NCBI GenBank assembly: GCA_001874265.1
Contig: MPDD01000002.1
Location: forward strand, 62,001-126,000
Length of the DNA stretch: 64,000 nucleotides
Source of the DNA: Bacteroidetes bacterium MedPE-SWsnd-G1
Lineage (GTDB): Bacteria > Bacteroidota > Bacteroidia > Flavobacteriales > Flavobacteriaceae
Reading direction: 5' to 3'
Shown here one piece after another: positions 36,804 through 44,649 of this stretch. The notes under the pieces are model-generated. The model was given only the letters and a program-made list of their open reading frames with translations. It searched no databases and was not told the origin of the DNA. The translations under genes and the position numbers were made by a program. Within the stretch, counting starts at the first letter, position 1. Each line of letters opens with the position of its first letter.

Positions 36804-37610
36804 ATGATTGTGATTAAAACTAGAGAAGAAATTGAATTGATGCGAGAAAGTGCACTCATCGTTTCAAAAACATTAGGTATGCTTGCTAAGGAAGTAAAAC
36901 CTGGTGTTACAACTTTACAACTTGATAAATTGGCAGAGGATTTTATTCGTGATCATGGTGCTGAACCTGGTTTTTTAGGCTTGTATGATTTTCCAAATAC
37001 GCTTTGCATGAGTCCAAACGAACAAGTAGTTCATGGATTTCCAAATAACAATCCATTGGTTGAAGGCGATATTATTTCTATTGATTGTGGTGCCTTAAAA
37101 AATGGTTTTTATGGCGATCATGCATATACCTTTGAAGTTGGTGAAGTGTTGCCAGAAACTAAAAAACTTTTACAGATAACTAAAGAAAGTCTGTATGTTG
37201 GAATTCGCGAGTTTAAAGCGGGAAACAGAGTTGGTGATGTTGGATATGCTATTCAAAATTACTGCGAGGCACACGGCTATGGTGTGGTTAGGGAGTTAGT
37301 TGGCCACGGGGTTGGAAAAGTTATGCATGAAGATCCTGAAATGCCTAATTACGGAAAACGAGGAAGAGGTAAAAAGTTTAAAGAAGGTATGGTTGTTGCC
37401 ATTGAGCCAATGATTAACGCTGGAACACATAGAATTAAACATCATAATGATGGGTGGACTATTACTACGCTTGACAAAAAAATGAGTGCTCACTTTGAAC
37501 ACGATGTTGCTATTGTTGATGGTAAGCCACAATTACTTTCAACTTTCGATTATATTTATGAAGCTCTTGGAATTGAAAGCAACGAAGAAGACGAGTTTAG
37601 AAAAAAATAG
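36804..37610 (+). CDS. map: Type I methionine aminopeptidase
   Basis: A 268-residue cytoplasmic enzyme that removes the initiator methionine. M24-fold metal ligands are visible in 'ISIDCGALKNGFYGDHAYTF' (two Asp), 'LVGHGVGKVMHEDP' (His), 'VVAIEPMI' (Glu) and 'AHFEHDVAIV' (Glu). The ATG at 36804 is used because the upstream TTG lies within the promoter. Its stop codon is directly followed by the ATG of the cupin gene. Confidence 0.96.
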   Translation: MIVIKTREEIELMRESALIVSKTLGMLAKEVKPGVTTLQLDKLAEDFIRDHGAEPGFLGLYDFPNTLCMSPNEQVVHGFPNNNPLVEGDIISIDCGALKNGFYGDHAYTFEVGEVLPETKKLLQITKESLYVGIREFKAGNRVGDVGYAIQNYCEAHGYGVVRELVGHGVGKVMHEDPEMPNYGKRGRGKKFKEGMVVAIEPMINAGTHRIKHHNDGWTITTLDKKMSAHFEHDVAIVDGKPQLLSTFDYIYEALGIESNEEDEFRKK

Positions 37611-37925
37611 ATGTTAATTTCAGAATTAAAACAAGTTGAGGTTGTTAAAGGTTTCCATGGTAGATTTGTACACATGGAAAACTACACGATTGGATTTTGG
37701 GAGGTAAAAGCAGGTTCTGAATTACCGATGCACAGTCACATTCATGAGCAATCTACACAAGTTACTGAAGGTCAGTTTGAAATGACATGTAATGGAACTA
37801 CTAAAATCTACAAACCTGGTATGATTCTTAAAATTCCTTCAAATGTAACACATGGAGGAAGAGCCATAACAGATTGTAAGATCACAGATATTTTTTCTCC
37901 AGTAAGAGAAGTTTATAAATTTTAG
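37611..37925 (+). CDS. Small cupin-domain protein
   Basis: A 104-residue single cupin. The metal-binding motif 'MHSHIHEQSTQVTEGQFEM' and the second motif 'KIPSNVTHGG' are present. Its start codon abuts the map stop codon, so translation is probably coupled. The substrate or role is unknown; such small cupins may be isomerases, dioxygenases or metabolite sensors. Confidence 0.8.
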   Translation: MLISELKQVEVVKGFHGRFVHMENYTIGFWEVKAGSELPMHSHIHEQSTQVTEGQFEMTCNGTTKIYKPGMILKIPSNVTHGGRAITDCKITDIFSPVREVYKF

Positions 37926-37929
37926 TTCG

Positions 37930-38691
37930 TTGAGAATTTTCAAAACCATTTTAAATACGATTCCAAGGCCTTTACTTATTAAGTTAAGTTATGTTGCTAG
38001 GCCTTTTATCGCATTCTATTTAAAAGGAAACACATATACAGATCCTATAGATGGTAAAAGTTTTCGCAAATTTTTACCCTACGGATATGAGACACAGCGT
38101 GATAACGTGCTGTCTCCAAGTACCCTTTCTTTAGAAAGGCACAGATTACTTTGGATGTATTTAAAAAATGAAACTGATTTTTTCACTTCCAAAAAATCTC
38201 TTTTGCATTTTGCTCCAGAGCAAGCTTTTTATAAGCGATTCAAAAAAATGAAAAACTTGGAGTACACGACTACCGATTTACATTCTCCTTTAGCTGATGT
38301 TAAGGCCGATATTTGCGATTTACCTTTTGAAGATAATTCTTACGATGTTATTTTTTGCAATCATGTACTAGAGCATATTCCTGATGATACCAAAGCAATG
38401 CAAGAACTATTTCGAGTGTTGAAAAAAGGAGGAATGGCAATTTTACAAATTCCGCAGGATTTATCTAGAGAATTAACCTTTGAAGATGATTCTATAACTG
38501 ATAAAAAAGAACGTGCTAAAATCTTTGGACAATACGACCATGTTAGAATTTATGGGCGGGATTATTTTGACAAATTAAGAAACATTGGGTTTAAGGTTGA
38601 GGAAATTGATTATAGTAAAAAACTAAAATCAGAAGAAATAGATAAATATCGTTTAACGAAAGGTGAAATTTTACCCGTTGTATATAAATAA
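37930..38691 (+). CDS. Class I SAM-dependent methyltransferase
   Basis: A 253-residue protein. The Rossmann-like methyltransferase core has a degenerate glycine motif ('LLHFAPEQAFYKRF'), an acidic motif ('TTDLHSP'), 'DICDLPFEDNSYDVIFCNHV' and 'EHIPDDTKAMQELFRVLKKG'. It starts with TTG 4 bp after the cupin stop; no in-frame ATG or GTG is well placed, so TTG is the likely start. The substrate is unknown. Operon with map and cupin. Confidence 0.82.
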   Translation: MRIFKTILNTIPRPLLIKLSYVARPFIAFYLKGNTYTDPIDGKSFRKFLPYGYETQRDNVLSPSTLSLERHRLLWMYLKNETDFFTSKKSLLHFAPEQAFYKRFKKMKNLEYTTTDLHSPLADVKADICDLPFEDNSYDVIFCNHVLEHIPDDTKAMQELFRVLKKGGMAILQIPQDLSRELTFEDDSITDKKERAKIFGQYDHVRIYGRDYFDKLRNIGFKVEEIDYSKKLKSEEIDKYRLTKGEILPVVYK

Positions 38692-38700
38692 ACCAAAAAA

Positions 38701-39069
38701 ATGACTCCACAAATTGTAATTTTTACCGGCGCACTATTTGGCATGTTATCTGTAATTTTTGGTGCCTTTGGGGCACACGCTTTAAAAAAAATATTATCCC
38801 CAGATCAACTTAATAGTTTTGAAGTTGGTGTAAAATACCAAATGTATCATGCCATTGTATTACTTGTAGTCGGTTTCAATTTTAGTAGTATCCCTTCTAT
38901 AATTTATTGGTGTTTTACTTTAGGAATGGTCTTGTTTTCATTCAGCATTTACGGACTTGTATTATCTGATTCCAAAGGAAAAAAACTACGTTTTTTAGGA
39001 CCTATCACACCGTTAGGCGGGTTGTTATTGGTTGCGGGCTGGTTCTTTCTGTTGTTTACTGTCTTTTAA
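38701..39069 (+). CDS. DUF423 family membrane protein
   Basis: A 122-residue protein with four membrane segments. 'VIFGAFGAHALKK' near residue 20 and the C-terminal 'GPITPLGGLLLVAGW' are the DUF423 (YgdD/YwdK) signatures. Function unknown. It begins 9 bp after the methyltransferase gene, in the same operon. Confidence 0.88.
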   Translation: MTPQIVIFTGALFGMLSVIFGAFGAHALKKILSPDQLNSFEVGVKYQMYHAIVLLVVGFNFSSIPSIIYWCFTLGMVLFSFSIYGLVLSDSKGKKLRFLGPITPLGGLLLVAGWFFLLFTVF

Positions 39070-39117
39070 TAATTGCACCACTCCTAATTCTATCTTCATC
39101 TTTTAAAGTTTTAAAAA

Positions 39118-39139
39118 GAAATCAATTATATTTGATTTC
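39118..39139. promoter_or_regulatory. Palindrome over the -7 box of the small membrane-protein gene
   Basis: GAAATCAA (39118-39125) and TTGATTTC (39132-39139) are perfect inverted repeats with a 6-base spacer. The -7 box TAtaTTTG (39127-39134) lies inside it. A repressor bound here would block the promoter of the gene at 39152. Confidence 0.45.
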
Positions 39140-39151
39140 AAATTAATAATC

Positions 39152-39613
39152 ATGGCTAAAAGCAAAGAAAGATCTCCTATTGTAAGTTCCATAAACAACA
39201 AGCAGCGTTTATATCTACGTTATTTTACCGCGATTCTAATAGATTTAACTGTTTTAAATCTATTTGATGAGTATTGGGATTTGGTTCAAATAAATTCTTT
39301 TACAATTTCACTTTTTGCTGCAATAATGCTCCAAGTATTATTGGTTATTACCTTAAAAATTGAGCATAAAATTGGCGATTACTTTAAAAAGAAGGAAGGT
39401 TTTATGGCCAAATTTCTACGAATATTTTCTGCTTGGGCTGTTTTGTTCGGATCTAAATTTGTAATTCTAGAAGCGCTAAGTAGAGCATTTGGAGACGAAG
39501 TGCAATTTAAAGGTCCTTATCACGGAATTGTAGCATTTATTGTCGTAATTATAGTGATGCTATTAACAGAAGCAGTTTCAACTAAAATAACAAAAGCACT
39601 TGGATTCAGATAA
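39152..39613 (+). CDS. Uncharacterised small integral membrane protein
   Basis: A 153-residue protein with four hydrophobic segments (~23-41, ~48-68, ~88-106, ~124-142) and a lysine-rich N-terminus. No family recognised. It has its own -7 box within a palindrome and converges on apbE with only 3 bp between stop codons, leaving no room for a terminator. Confidence 0.6.
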   Translation: MAKSKERSPIVSSINNKQRLYLRYFTAILIDLTVLNLFDEYWDLVQINSFTISLFAAIMLQVLLVITLKIEHKIGDYFKKKEGFMAKFLRIFSAWAVLFGSKFVILEALSRAFGDEVQFKGPYHGIVAFIVVIIVMLLTEAVSTKITKALGFR

Positions 39614-39616
39614 AAA

Positions 39617-40615
39617 TTAGTCCAACAACGTTAACTTTAAATTTTTTGTAGAAAACGTTTTAATTTCACCAGAAGCATCTGTATAAATTAAATGTGCATC
39701 TAATTCTGAATGCTTCTCTAAAAACGCTTTAGATTGCTCTAAACCCATTGCCATAAAAGCAGTAGCATAAGCATCTACATCTGCACAATCCAATTTTGAA
39801 ATGACTGTTGCGCTAAGAAGATCACTCTCTACGGCATATCCTGTTGTAGGATTTATCGTATGCACAAATTTGCGCCCATTAGCGTCTATGTTAAACTTTC
39901 TATAATTACCCGAAGAAGCCATAGATTGATTTTCCAATACAGTAATTTTAGAAAAACTTCTGGAACCATCTATATTCGGGTCTTCAATGGCCACTTTCCA
40001 ATAGTTCCCGTCTTTATTAATTCCTCGTGCCCTAATTTCACCACCTAATTCAATCAAATAATGCTCGCATCCTTTACTTTCTAAAAATCGTCCTATTAAA
40101 TCAATACCGAATCCTTTTGCAATGGCATTAAAATCAAAATATATTTCTGGAGTTGCTTTTACAATTGCACCATTTTCAGTTTTTACCTTATCAAATCCAA
40201 CAAACTGCATTAATGAATCAACTTGTTCTGTAGATAAATCATTTATTGCTTTCTCAGGACCAAAACCCCACGCATTAACCAAGGGCCCAACTGTTGGATC
40301 AAAAAACCCATTTGTTTGCTTAAAAATACGATCAGATTTCTTAAAAACTTCATTAAAATTCGCATCAATTAAAATGGATTCATCTCCGTCATTTATTTTA
40401 GAAATATCTGAATTAGGCATATAAGTTGAAAGCGATTTATTCATTACATAAATAATGCTATCTATTTGCTTATTAAAATCTAGATTAAAATTATTTTGAT
40501 AGGTGATTGAATATGTTGTTCCAAAGGCTGAACCATGTAGTTTTTTAAATTCCTTTTTCTCAGACCTACAAGACACCATCAACAGTATCATAATGAACAA
40601 GAGTCCTTTTTGCAT
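39617..40615 (-). CDS. apbE: FAD:protein FMN transferase
   Basis: A 332-residue periplasmic lipoprotein (lipobox ending Cys16, 'LLMVSC'). ApbE attaches FMN covalently to threonine in target proteins such as Na+-NQR or RnfG subunits. Family motifs are 'GTTYSITY', 'DPTVGPLVNAWGFG', 'FDFNAIAKGFGID', 'LIELGGEIRARG' and 'HTINPTTGY'. No obvious flavinylation target is encoded in the window. The -7 box TAatTTTG is at 40640-40647 on the minus strand. Confidence 0.93.
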   Translation of the reverse strand: MQKGLLFIMILLMVSCRSEKKEFKKLHGSAFGTTYSITYQNNFNLDFNKQIDSIIYVMNKSLSTYMPNSDISKINDGDESILIDANFNEVFKKSDRIFKQTNGFFDPTVGPLVNAWGFGPEKAINDLSTEQVDSLMQFVGFDKVKTENGAIVKATPEIYFDFNAIAKGFGIDLIGRFLESKGCEHYLIELGGEIRARGINKDGNYWKVAIEDPNIDGSRSFSKITVLENQSMASSGNYRKFNIDANGRKFVHTINPTTGYAVESDLLSATVISKLDCADVDAYATAFMAMGLEQSKAFLEKHSELDAHLIYTDASGEIKTFSTKNLKLTLLD

Positions 40616-40712
40616 TTTATTTATTTTTTAATCGAAAATCAAAATTACTATTAATTCTCTGTTAAAATCATTTTAAAATAATAATATCTTATGCTATACG
40701 TTTCTTTTTTAA

Positions 40713-40720
40713 TAACTTTG
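40713..40720 (+). promoter_or_regulatory. -7 promoter box of the OmpA-family gene
   Basis: TAacTTTG followed by C, 23 bp before the ATG at 40743. No TTG at -33. Confidence 0.45.
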
Positions 40721-40742
40721 CGCAACTCTAAAAACATTTTAC

Positions 40743-41588
40743 ATGAAAAAATTAATTTTATTAACAACTACGTCTGTTTTGTTGGCTTCATGTGTATCTC
40801 AAAAGAAATATACTGAGCTTTCTGACAATCATGACAAAACGAAACAAGAATTGGTGGACACCAAAGCAAATTTACAACAATGTTTAATCGACAAAGATGT
40901 AAATGCTAACAAAGTAGCCACTTTAGAAAGTCAGGTAACAGACCTGCAAGAAGACAAAAGAACTGCATTGAAACAAGTTGAAGGATTAACTGTTCTTACT
41001 CAAACATCTACAGAGAGTATGAAAGAAGTAATTGGTCAATTAAGTGAAAAAGATAAATACATTAATGGAATCCGTGAGGCGATGACTCAAAAAGATTCAA
41101 TTAACATGGCAATTAAATATCACTTAACTAAGGAGTTAGCTGATGGAATTCAAGATGAAGACATTACTATTGATGTTGAAAAAACAGTAGTATTCATTAA
41201 CATTGCTGATAAATTATTATTTAACAGTGGAAGTTCTACTGTATCAAACAGAGCGCAAGAAATCTTAGGAAAAGTTGCCACTGTAATTTCTACGCGTCCA
41301 GAAATGGAAGTGATGGTTGAAGGTTATACTGATGATGTGCCAATTAGTAGAAAAGACATTAAAGACAACTGGGATTTAAGTACAAAACGTGCTACTGCTG
41401 TAGTTAGAGTTTTACAAAACGATCATGGCGTAGACCCTAAGCGTTTAACTGCTGCTGGTAGATCTGAGTACATGCCAATTGCTACAAATGATACTGCTTC
41501 TGGTAGAGCTGCAAACAGAAGAACTAGAATCGTAATCTTACCAAGATTAGAAGAATTCTTCGAAATTTTAGAGCAAAAGCCTGAATAA
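40743..41588 (+). CDS. OmpA-family peptidoglycan-binding lipoprotein
   Basis: A 281-residue lipoprotein (Cys17, 'LLASC'). A coiled coil spans ~25-110, and the C-terminal OmpA domain (~150-270) has 'LLFNSGSSTVSNRAQEIL', 'EGYTDDVP', 'DNWDLSTKRATAVVRVL' and 'NRRTRIVI'. It would anchor the outer membrane to peptidoglycan. It is a single-gene unit with a terminator at 41607-41633. Confidence 0.93.
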   Translation: MKKLILLTTTSVLLASCVSQKKYTELSDNHDKTKQELVDTKANLQQCLIDKDVNANKVATLESQVTDLQEDKRTALKQVEGLTVLTQTSTESMKEVIGQLSEKDKYINGIREAMTQKDSINMAIKYHLTKELADGIQDEDITIDVEKTVVFINIADKLLFNSGSSTVSNRAQEILGKVATVISTRPEMEVMVEGYTDDVPISRKDIKDNWDLSTKRATAVVRVLQNDHGVDPKRLTAAGRSEYMPIATNDTASGRAANRRTRIVILPRLEEFFEILEQKPE

Positions 41589-41606
41589 GGAATATCTATA
41601 AAAAAT

Positions 41607-41633
41607 AAAAACCCGCCAATGGCGGGTTTTTTT
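41607..41633. terminator. Bidirectional terminator between the OmpA-family and MBOAT genes
   Basis: AAAACCCGCC/GGCGGGTTTT forms a perfect 10-bp stem with a 3-base loop. T-runs are present on both strands between converging genes. Confidence 0.92.
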
Positions 41634-41650
41634 GTGACTACTAATAAATT

Positions 41651-43066
41651 TTAAAACTGAAAATATATAAACTGCTCTCCTGTACCTTGTGCAATACAAA
41701 TTAACACAAACATTGCTGCCCATACAACACCTAATAACCAAGTAGGTGTTTTCCCAGCAACGGTTTCCACTTTTGTATTTCTCATAAACCAATGACAGAA
41801 AAATAAGATTGCGGTTAACGCGAAAACTTTTAGCAGATCAAAACCTCCTATAATTGCCTTTCCTTCCGGGTTTAAATACAACATCGATGTCAACACATTC
41901 TGTGCAGTTTCAAAACTTCGGGCTCTAAAAAACACCCAAGTAAAATTTATACAGGTATAAGTTAGCAAGGCTAGTATTATTCCATTAAATGCGTTGATTT
42001 TTATTTTAATAGACGATTTTAATAATTTTTCAATCACTAAATAAATCCCGTGTAAAGCACCCCAAACCACAAATGTCCATGCTGCACCGTGCCATAGTCC
42101 TCCAAGCAACATAGTTAGCATTAAAGCTACATACATTCTAGTTATTCCATGCCTATTCCCTCCTAACGGAATGTATAAATAATCTCTTAACCAACTAGAC
42201 AATGAAATATGCCATCGTTTCCAAAAATCAGAAAAACCGATAGAGGCATAGGGGTACATAAAGTTATCGGGCAATACAATTCCAAGCATCAACGCTATAC
42301 CAATTGCACAGGTAGAATATCCTGCAAAGTCAAAGAAAATTTGCCCTGAGAAAGCCAAAGTACCTGCCCAAGCATCCCAAAAATGAAGAATGTCTTTTGA
42401 ATCATAAACGGCATCAGATGTTGAAGCCATCAGAGCATCCGCCAGAACTACTTTTAAGAACAAGCCTAATGTTAATGAAAACAGTCCAAATAAAAATTGA
42501 TTTACTGTTGCTCGCTTAGGCTCATAAAATTGCGTGATTAAATCTTTTGCTCTTACAATTGGCCCAGCAACTAATTGCGGGAAAAACGTAACATACAATG
42601 CAAAATCTAAAAATGTATTTGCTGGCTGAATCTTCCTTTTGTAAATATCTATGGTATAAGACATCGTTTGGAAAGTATAAAATGAAATACCCATTGGTAA
42701 AATGATATCCATTGGTTGGGCCTGAAAATCAACACCAACAACATTCATTAAAGAAACAAAGTTCTCTAATAAGAAATCTCCATATTTAAAGAACCCTAAA
42801 AAGCCAAGGTTAACTACCATACTTAACAGTAACCACATTTTTCTTTTCCTTTGGTTTTCTTCTTTCACCAACTTATTACCAGTAGTCCAATCCACCACTG
42901 TCGAAATCCATAGTAATAAAATTAATGGTGGGTTCCATAACCCATAGAACGTATAACTTGCTAACAAAAGCATACGCTTTTTATTCTTCCAATTAAATAA
43001 TGGTGCATAATATAGTGCCATTACAATAATAAGAAACACAACAAAACTGAGTGAATTAAATAACAT
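41651..43066 (-). CDS. MBOAT-family membrane O-acyltransferase (AlgI/DltB-like)
   Basis: A 471-residue polytopic protein with about ten membrane segments. 'PMGISFYTFQTMSYTIDIY' and 'FWKRWHISLSSWLRDYLYIP' are AlgI-like, and the catalytic His is in 'LLGGLWHGAAWTFVVWGALH'. It would transfer acyl (often acetyl) groups across the membrane to an extracellular polysaccharide. The partner gene upstream ends 2 bp before this start, giving a tightly coupled pair. Confidence 0.92.
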   Translation of the reverse strand: MLFNSLSFVVFLIIVMALYYAPLFNWKNKKRMLLLASYTFYGLWNPPLILLLWISTVVDWTTGNKLVKEENQRKRKMWLLLSMVVNLGFLGFFKYGDFLLENFVSLMNVVGVDFQAQPMDIILPMGISFYTFQTMSYTIDIYKRKIQPANTFLDFALYVTFFPQLVAGPIVRAKDLITQFYEPKRATVNQFLFGLFSLTLGLFLKVVLADALMASTSDAVYDSKDILHFWDAWAGTLAFSGQIFFDFAGYSTCAIGIALMLGIVLPDNFMYPYASIGFSDFWKRWHISLSSWLRDYLYIPLGGNRHGITRMYVALMLTMLLGGLWHGAAWTFVVWGALHGIYLVIEKLLKSSIKIKINAFNGIILALLTYTCINFTWVFFRARSFETAQNVLTSMLYLNPEGKAIIGGFDLLKVFALTAILFFCHWFMRNTKVETVAGKTPTWLLGVVWAAMFVLICIAQGTGEQFIYFQF

Positions 43067-43068
43067 AA

Positions 43069-44103
43069 TTAGTTGGTTTTAGTATTTATTAATAATCCAT
43101 CATTCATCATAATTTTTACCAACTCAGCAGTAAAAATTCTAGCATCAGGTGTATACAAATGCGATTCTTCTGGACAATCGAATTGATTCAATTGCTCATA
43201 GTCCTCAAAGTGATAACCCTTGCTATTTGTCTGTTTCAAAAATTCATCGTAGAAATCTTTACGTGGAATTGCCATATTTTCTCCAAATCTGGTTCCACCT
43301 GTTGAGGGGTTTCTTAAAAAAACGACTCTTCCACCTCTTGCTTCGAACCTAGGAATGAGCTCATTGTATAACTCTATCACTGGTTCCTTAATTGCTGGAG
43401 GTGCTCCTTTTCCTAAAAAATGCCACACTTTAATTATAGTATTTGCAAATGCAGTATCTGTTTCTGTTTTTTCGAACATTGTAACATTTCTATCTAAATC
43501 TACTTTCGCAAAATTGTAAAAAGGAGGTATAGGACTTTGTGCTCTTTCTCCTATTCTAATTTGTTCTAACATCGTTTTTAAATCAACATCATCATTCCAG
43601 TCCTCTTCATTACCATTTAAAAAAGCAAATGAATTCTCTAATGGAATCGAAACTTTATGATTTAAATATTGTGCATAAGTCCCTTCATAATAATGCTCTA
43701 ATCTAACTGCTGCCCTATTCCAAAAAAATACATCTCTTGAATTCGGTGTAAAAAATAATCCAGGTGCAATTCCAATTACTACCAAACCATTATAGTCTGT
43801 ATTATTTACAATATCCTTAAAGACAGGAGTTGGTGTTGTACCATCACTAGCCAACATAATAGGTTTTATTCCTGCCTTCTTTTCCCAAGTATCTACTTGT
43901 ATGTCAAAATGAACACGAGAAGAGCCTAATAAAACCACATCTTCAGATGAGGCTTTTTGTACTTTTTTATAGGTCTCTGCCCAAAGAGCTTTGTTATCGT
44001 CTATCACAGCAATATAACCCTGTGATCGTAAATGGTATTCCCAATAACCTAATGCAATTACACTCAAGAGCAAGGCTATGAAAAATGACTTTTTCAATTT
44101 CAT
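43069..44103 (-). CDS. SGNH-hydrolase-like partner of the MBOAT acyltransferase
   Basis: A 344-residue protein with an N-terminal membrane anchor (~5-22). 'VLLGSSRVHFD' provides the candidate nucleophilic Ser in block I, and 'FDCPEESHLYTPDA' gives the C-terminal Asp/His of SGNH enzymes. In AlgX/AlgJ/DltD-like systems such a protein completes the acyl transfer to the polymer in the periplasm. The MBOAT gene follows after 2 bp. A possible -7 box (TAtaTTTG, minus strand, 44215-44222) lies upstream. The polymer being acylated is unknown; no polysaccharide synthase is nearby. Confidence 0.82.
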   Translation of the reverse strand: MKLKKSFFIALLLSVIALGYWEYHLRSQGYIAVIDDNKALWAETYKKVQKASSEDVVLLGSSRVHFDIQVDTWEKKAGIKPIMLASDGTTPTPVFKDIVNNTDYNGLVVIGIAPGLFFTPNSRDVFFWNRAAVRLEHYYEGTYAQYLNHKVSIPLENSFAFLNGNEEDWNDDVDLKTMLEQIRIGERAQSPIPPFYNFAKVDLDRNVTMFEKTETDTAFANTIIKVWHFLGKGAPPAIKEPVIELYNELIPRFEARGGRVVFLRNPSTGGTRFGENMAIPRKDFYDEFLKQTNSKGYHFEDYEQLNQFDCPEESHLYTPDARIFTAELVKIMMNDGLLINTKTN

Positions 44104-44235
44104 AAGTTTGGATTTTGGTTAGTTAAAAAAATGCCTAAAAAAACAGCCTATAAAGTTGAACTTCATGCCTGTTTATCTACTAATGCATTAAATTTAAAAG
44201 TTTAGTTAGTCTTCCAAATATACAAATTTATTCCA

Positions 44236-44260
44236 CAACTATTTGTTTTTTAAATAGTTG
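44236..44260. repeat. 9-bp hairpin between the helicase operon and the MBOAT pair
   Basis: CAACTATTT (44236-44244) and AAATAGTTG (44252-44260) are perfect inverted repeats with a 7-base loop. It lies 11 bp beyond the stop codon of the gene at 44271. The following bases on the minus strand are only moderately T-rich, so it is a weak terminator at best. Confidence 0.45.
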
Positions 44261-44270
44261 CCCTATTTAA

Positions 44271-44648
44271 TCAATTCTGCTCTACATCCAAAAACTGAAT
44301 TCCAGCATATTCTAATAAATATTCCTCGTCTTTTATAATTGGTAAATGATCTCCTTCTGGGTTTCCAAGTCCCACCCCCGCATATAATACCTTAGCATCA
44401 TGTTCGCGAGCATGTTCTTTAAAAGTTTCCATTTTAATTACATCGAATGTATGTGGGTCATTAGGTAATAAAATGGCCTTGGCTATTACAAAATAACGCT
44501 GATTCTTTTTATCAATACAAACAAACTGAGGCTGCTTTCTTAAATTACTTTCTATTGCTATAAATTCAAAACCTCTTTTTTCTAAATCTTTTCCAACAAT
44601 ATTCATTGCTAAATAATGCAACTCTTGTTTGGTCAATTCTCTGCTCAT
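44271..44648 (-). CDS. Small conserved protein of unknown function
   Basis: A 125-residue soluble protein starting at the ATG at 44648, one base after the stop codon of the DEAD-box helicase gene. The longer frame to 44792 overlaps the helicase in another frame and is rejected. Motifs 'KQELHYLAMNIVGKDLEKRG', 'PQFVCIDKK' and 'VLYAGVGLGNPEGDHLP' look conserved, and I recall similar flavobacterial proteins annotated as NQR subunit F. There is, however, no iron-sulfur or flavin motif to support that name. It is translationally coupled to the helicase. Confidence 0.7.
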   Translation of the reverse strand: MSRELTKQELHYLAMNIVGKDLEKRGFEFIAIESNLRKQPQFVCIDKKNQRYFVIAKAILLPNDPHTFDVIKMETFKEHAREHDAKVLYAGVGLGNPEGDHLPIIKDEEYLLEYAGIQFLDVEQN

Positions 44649-44649
44649 A

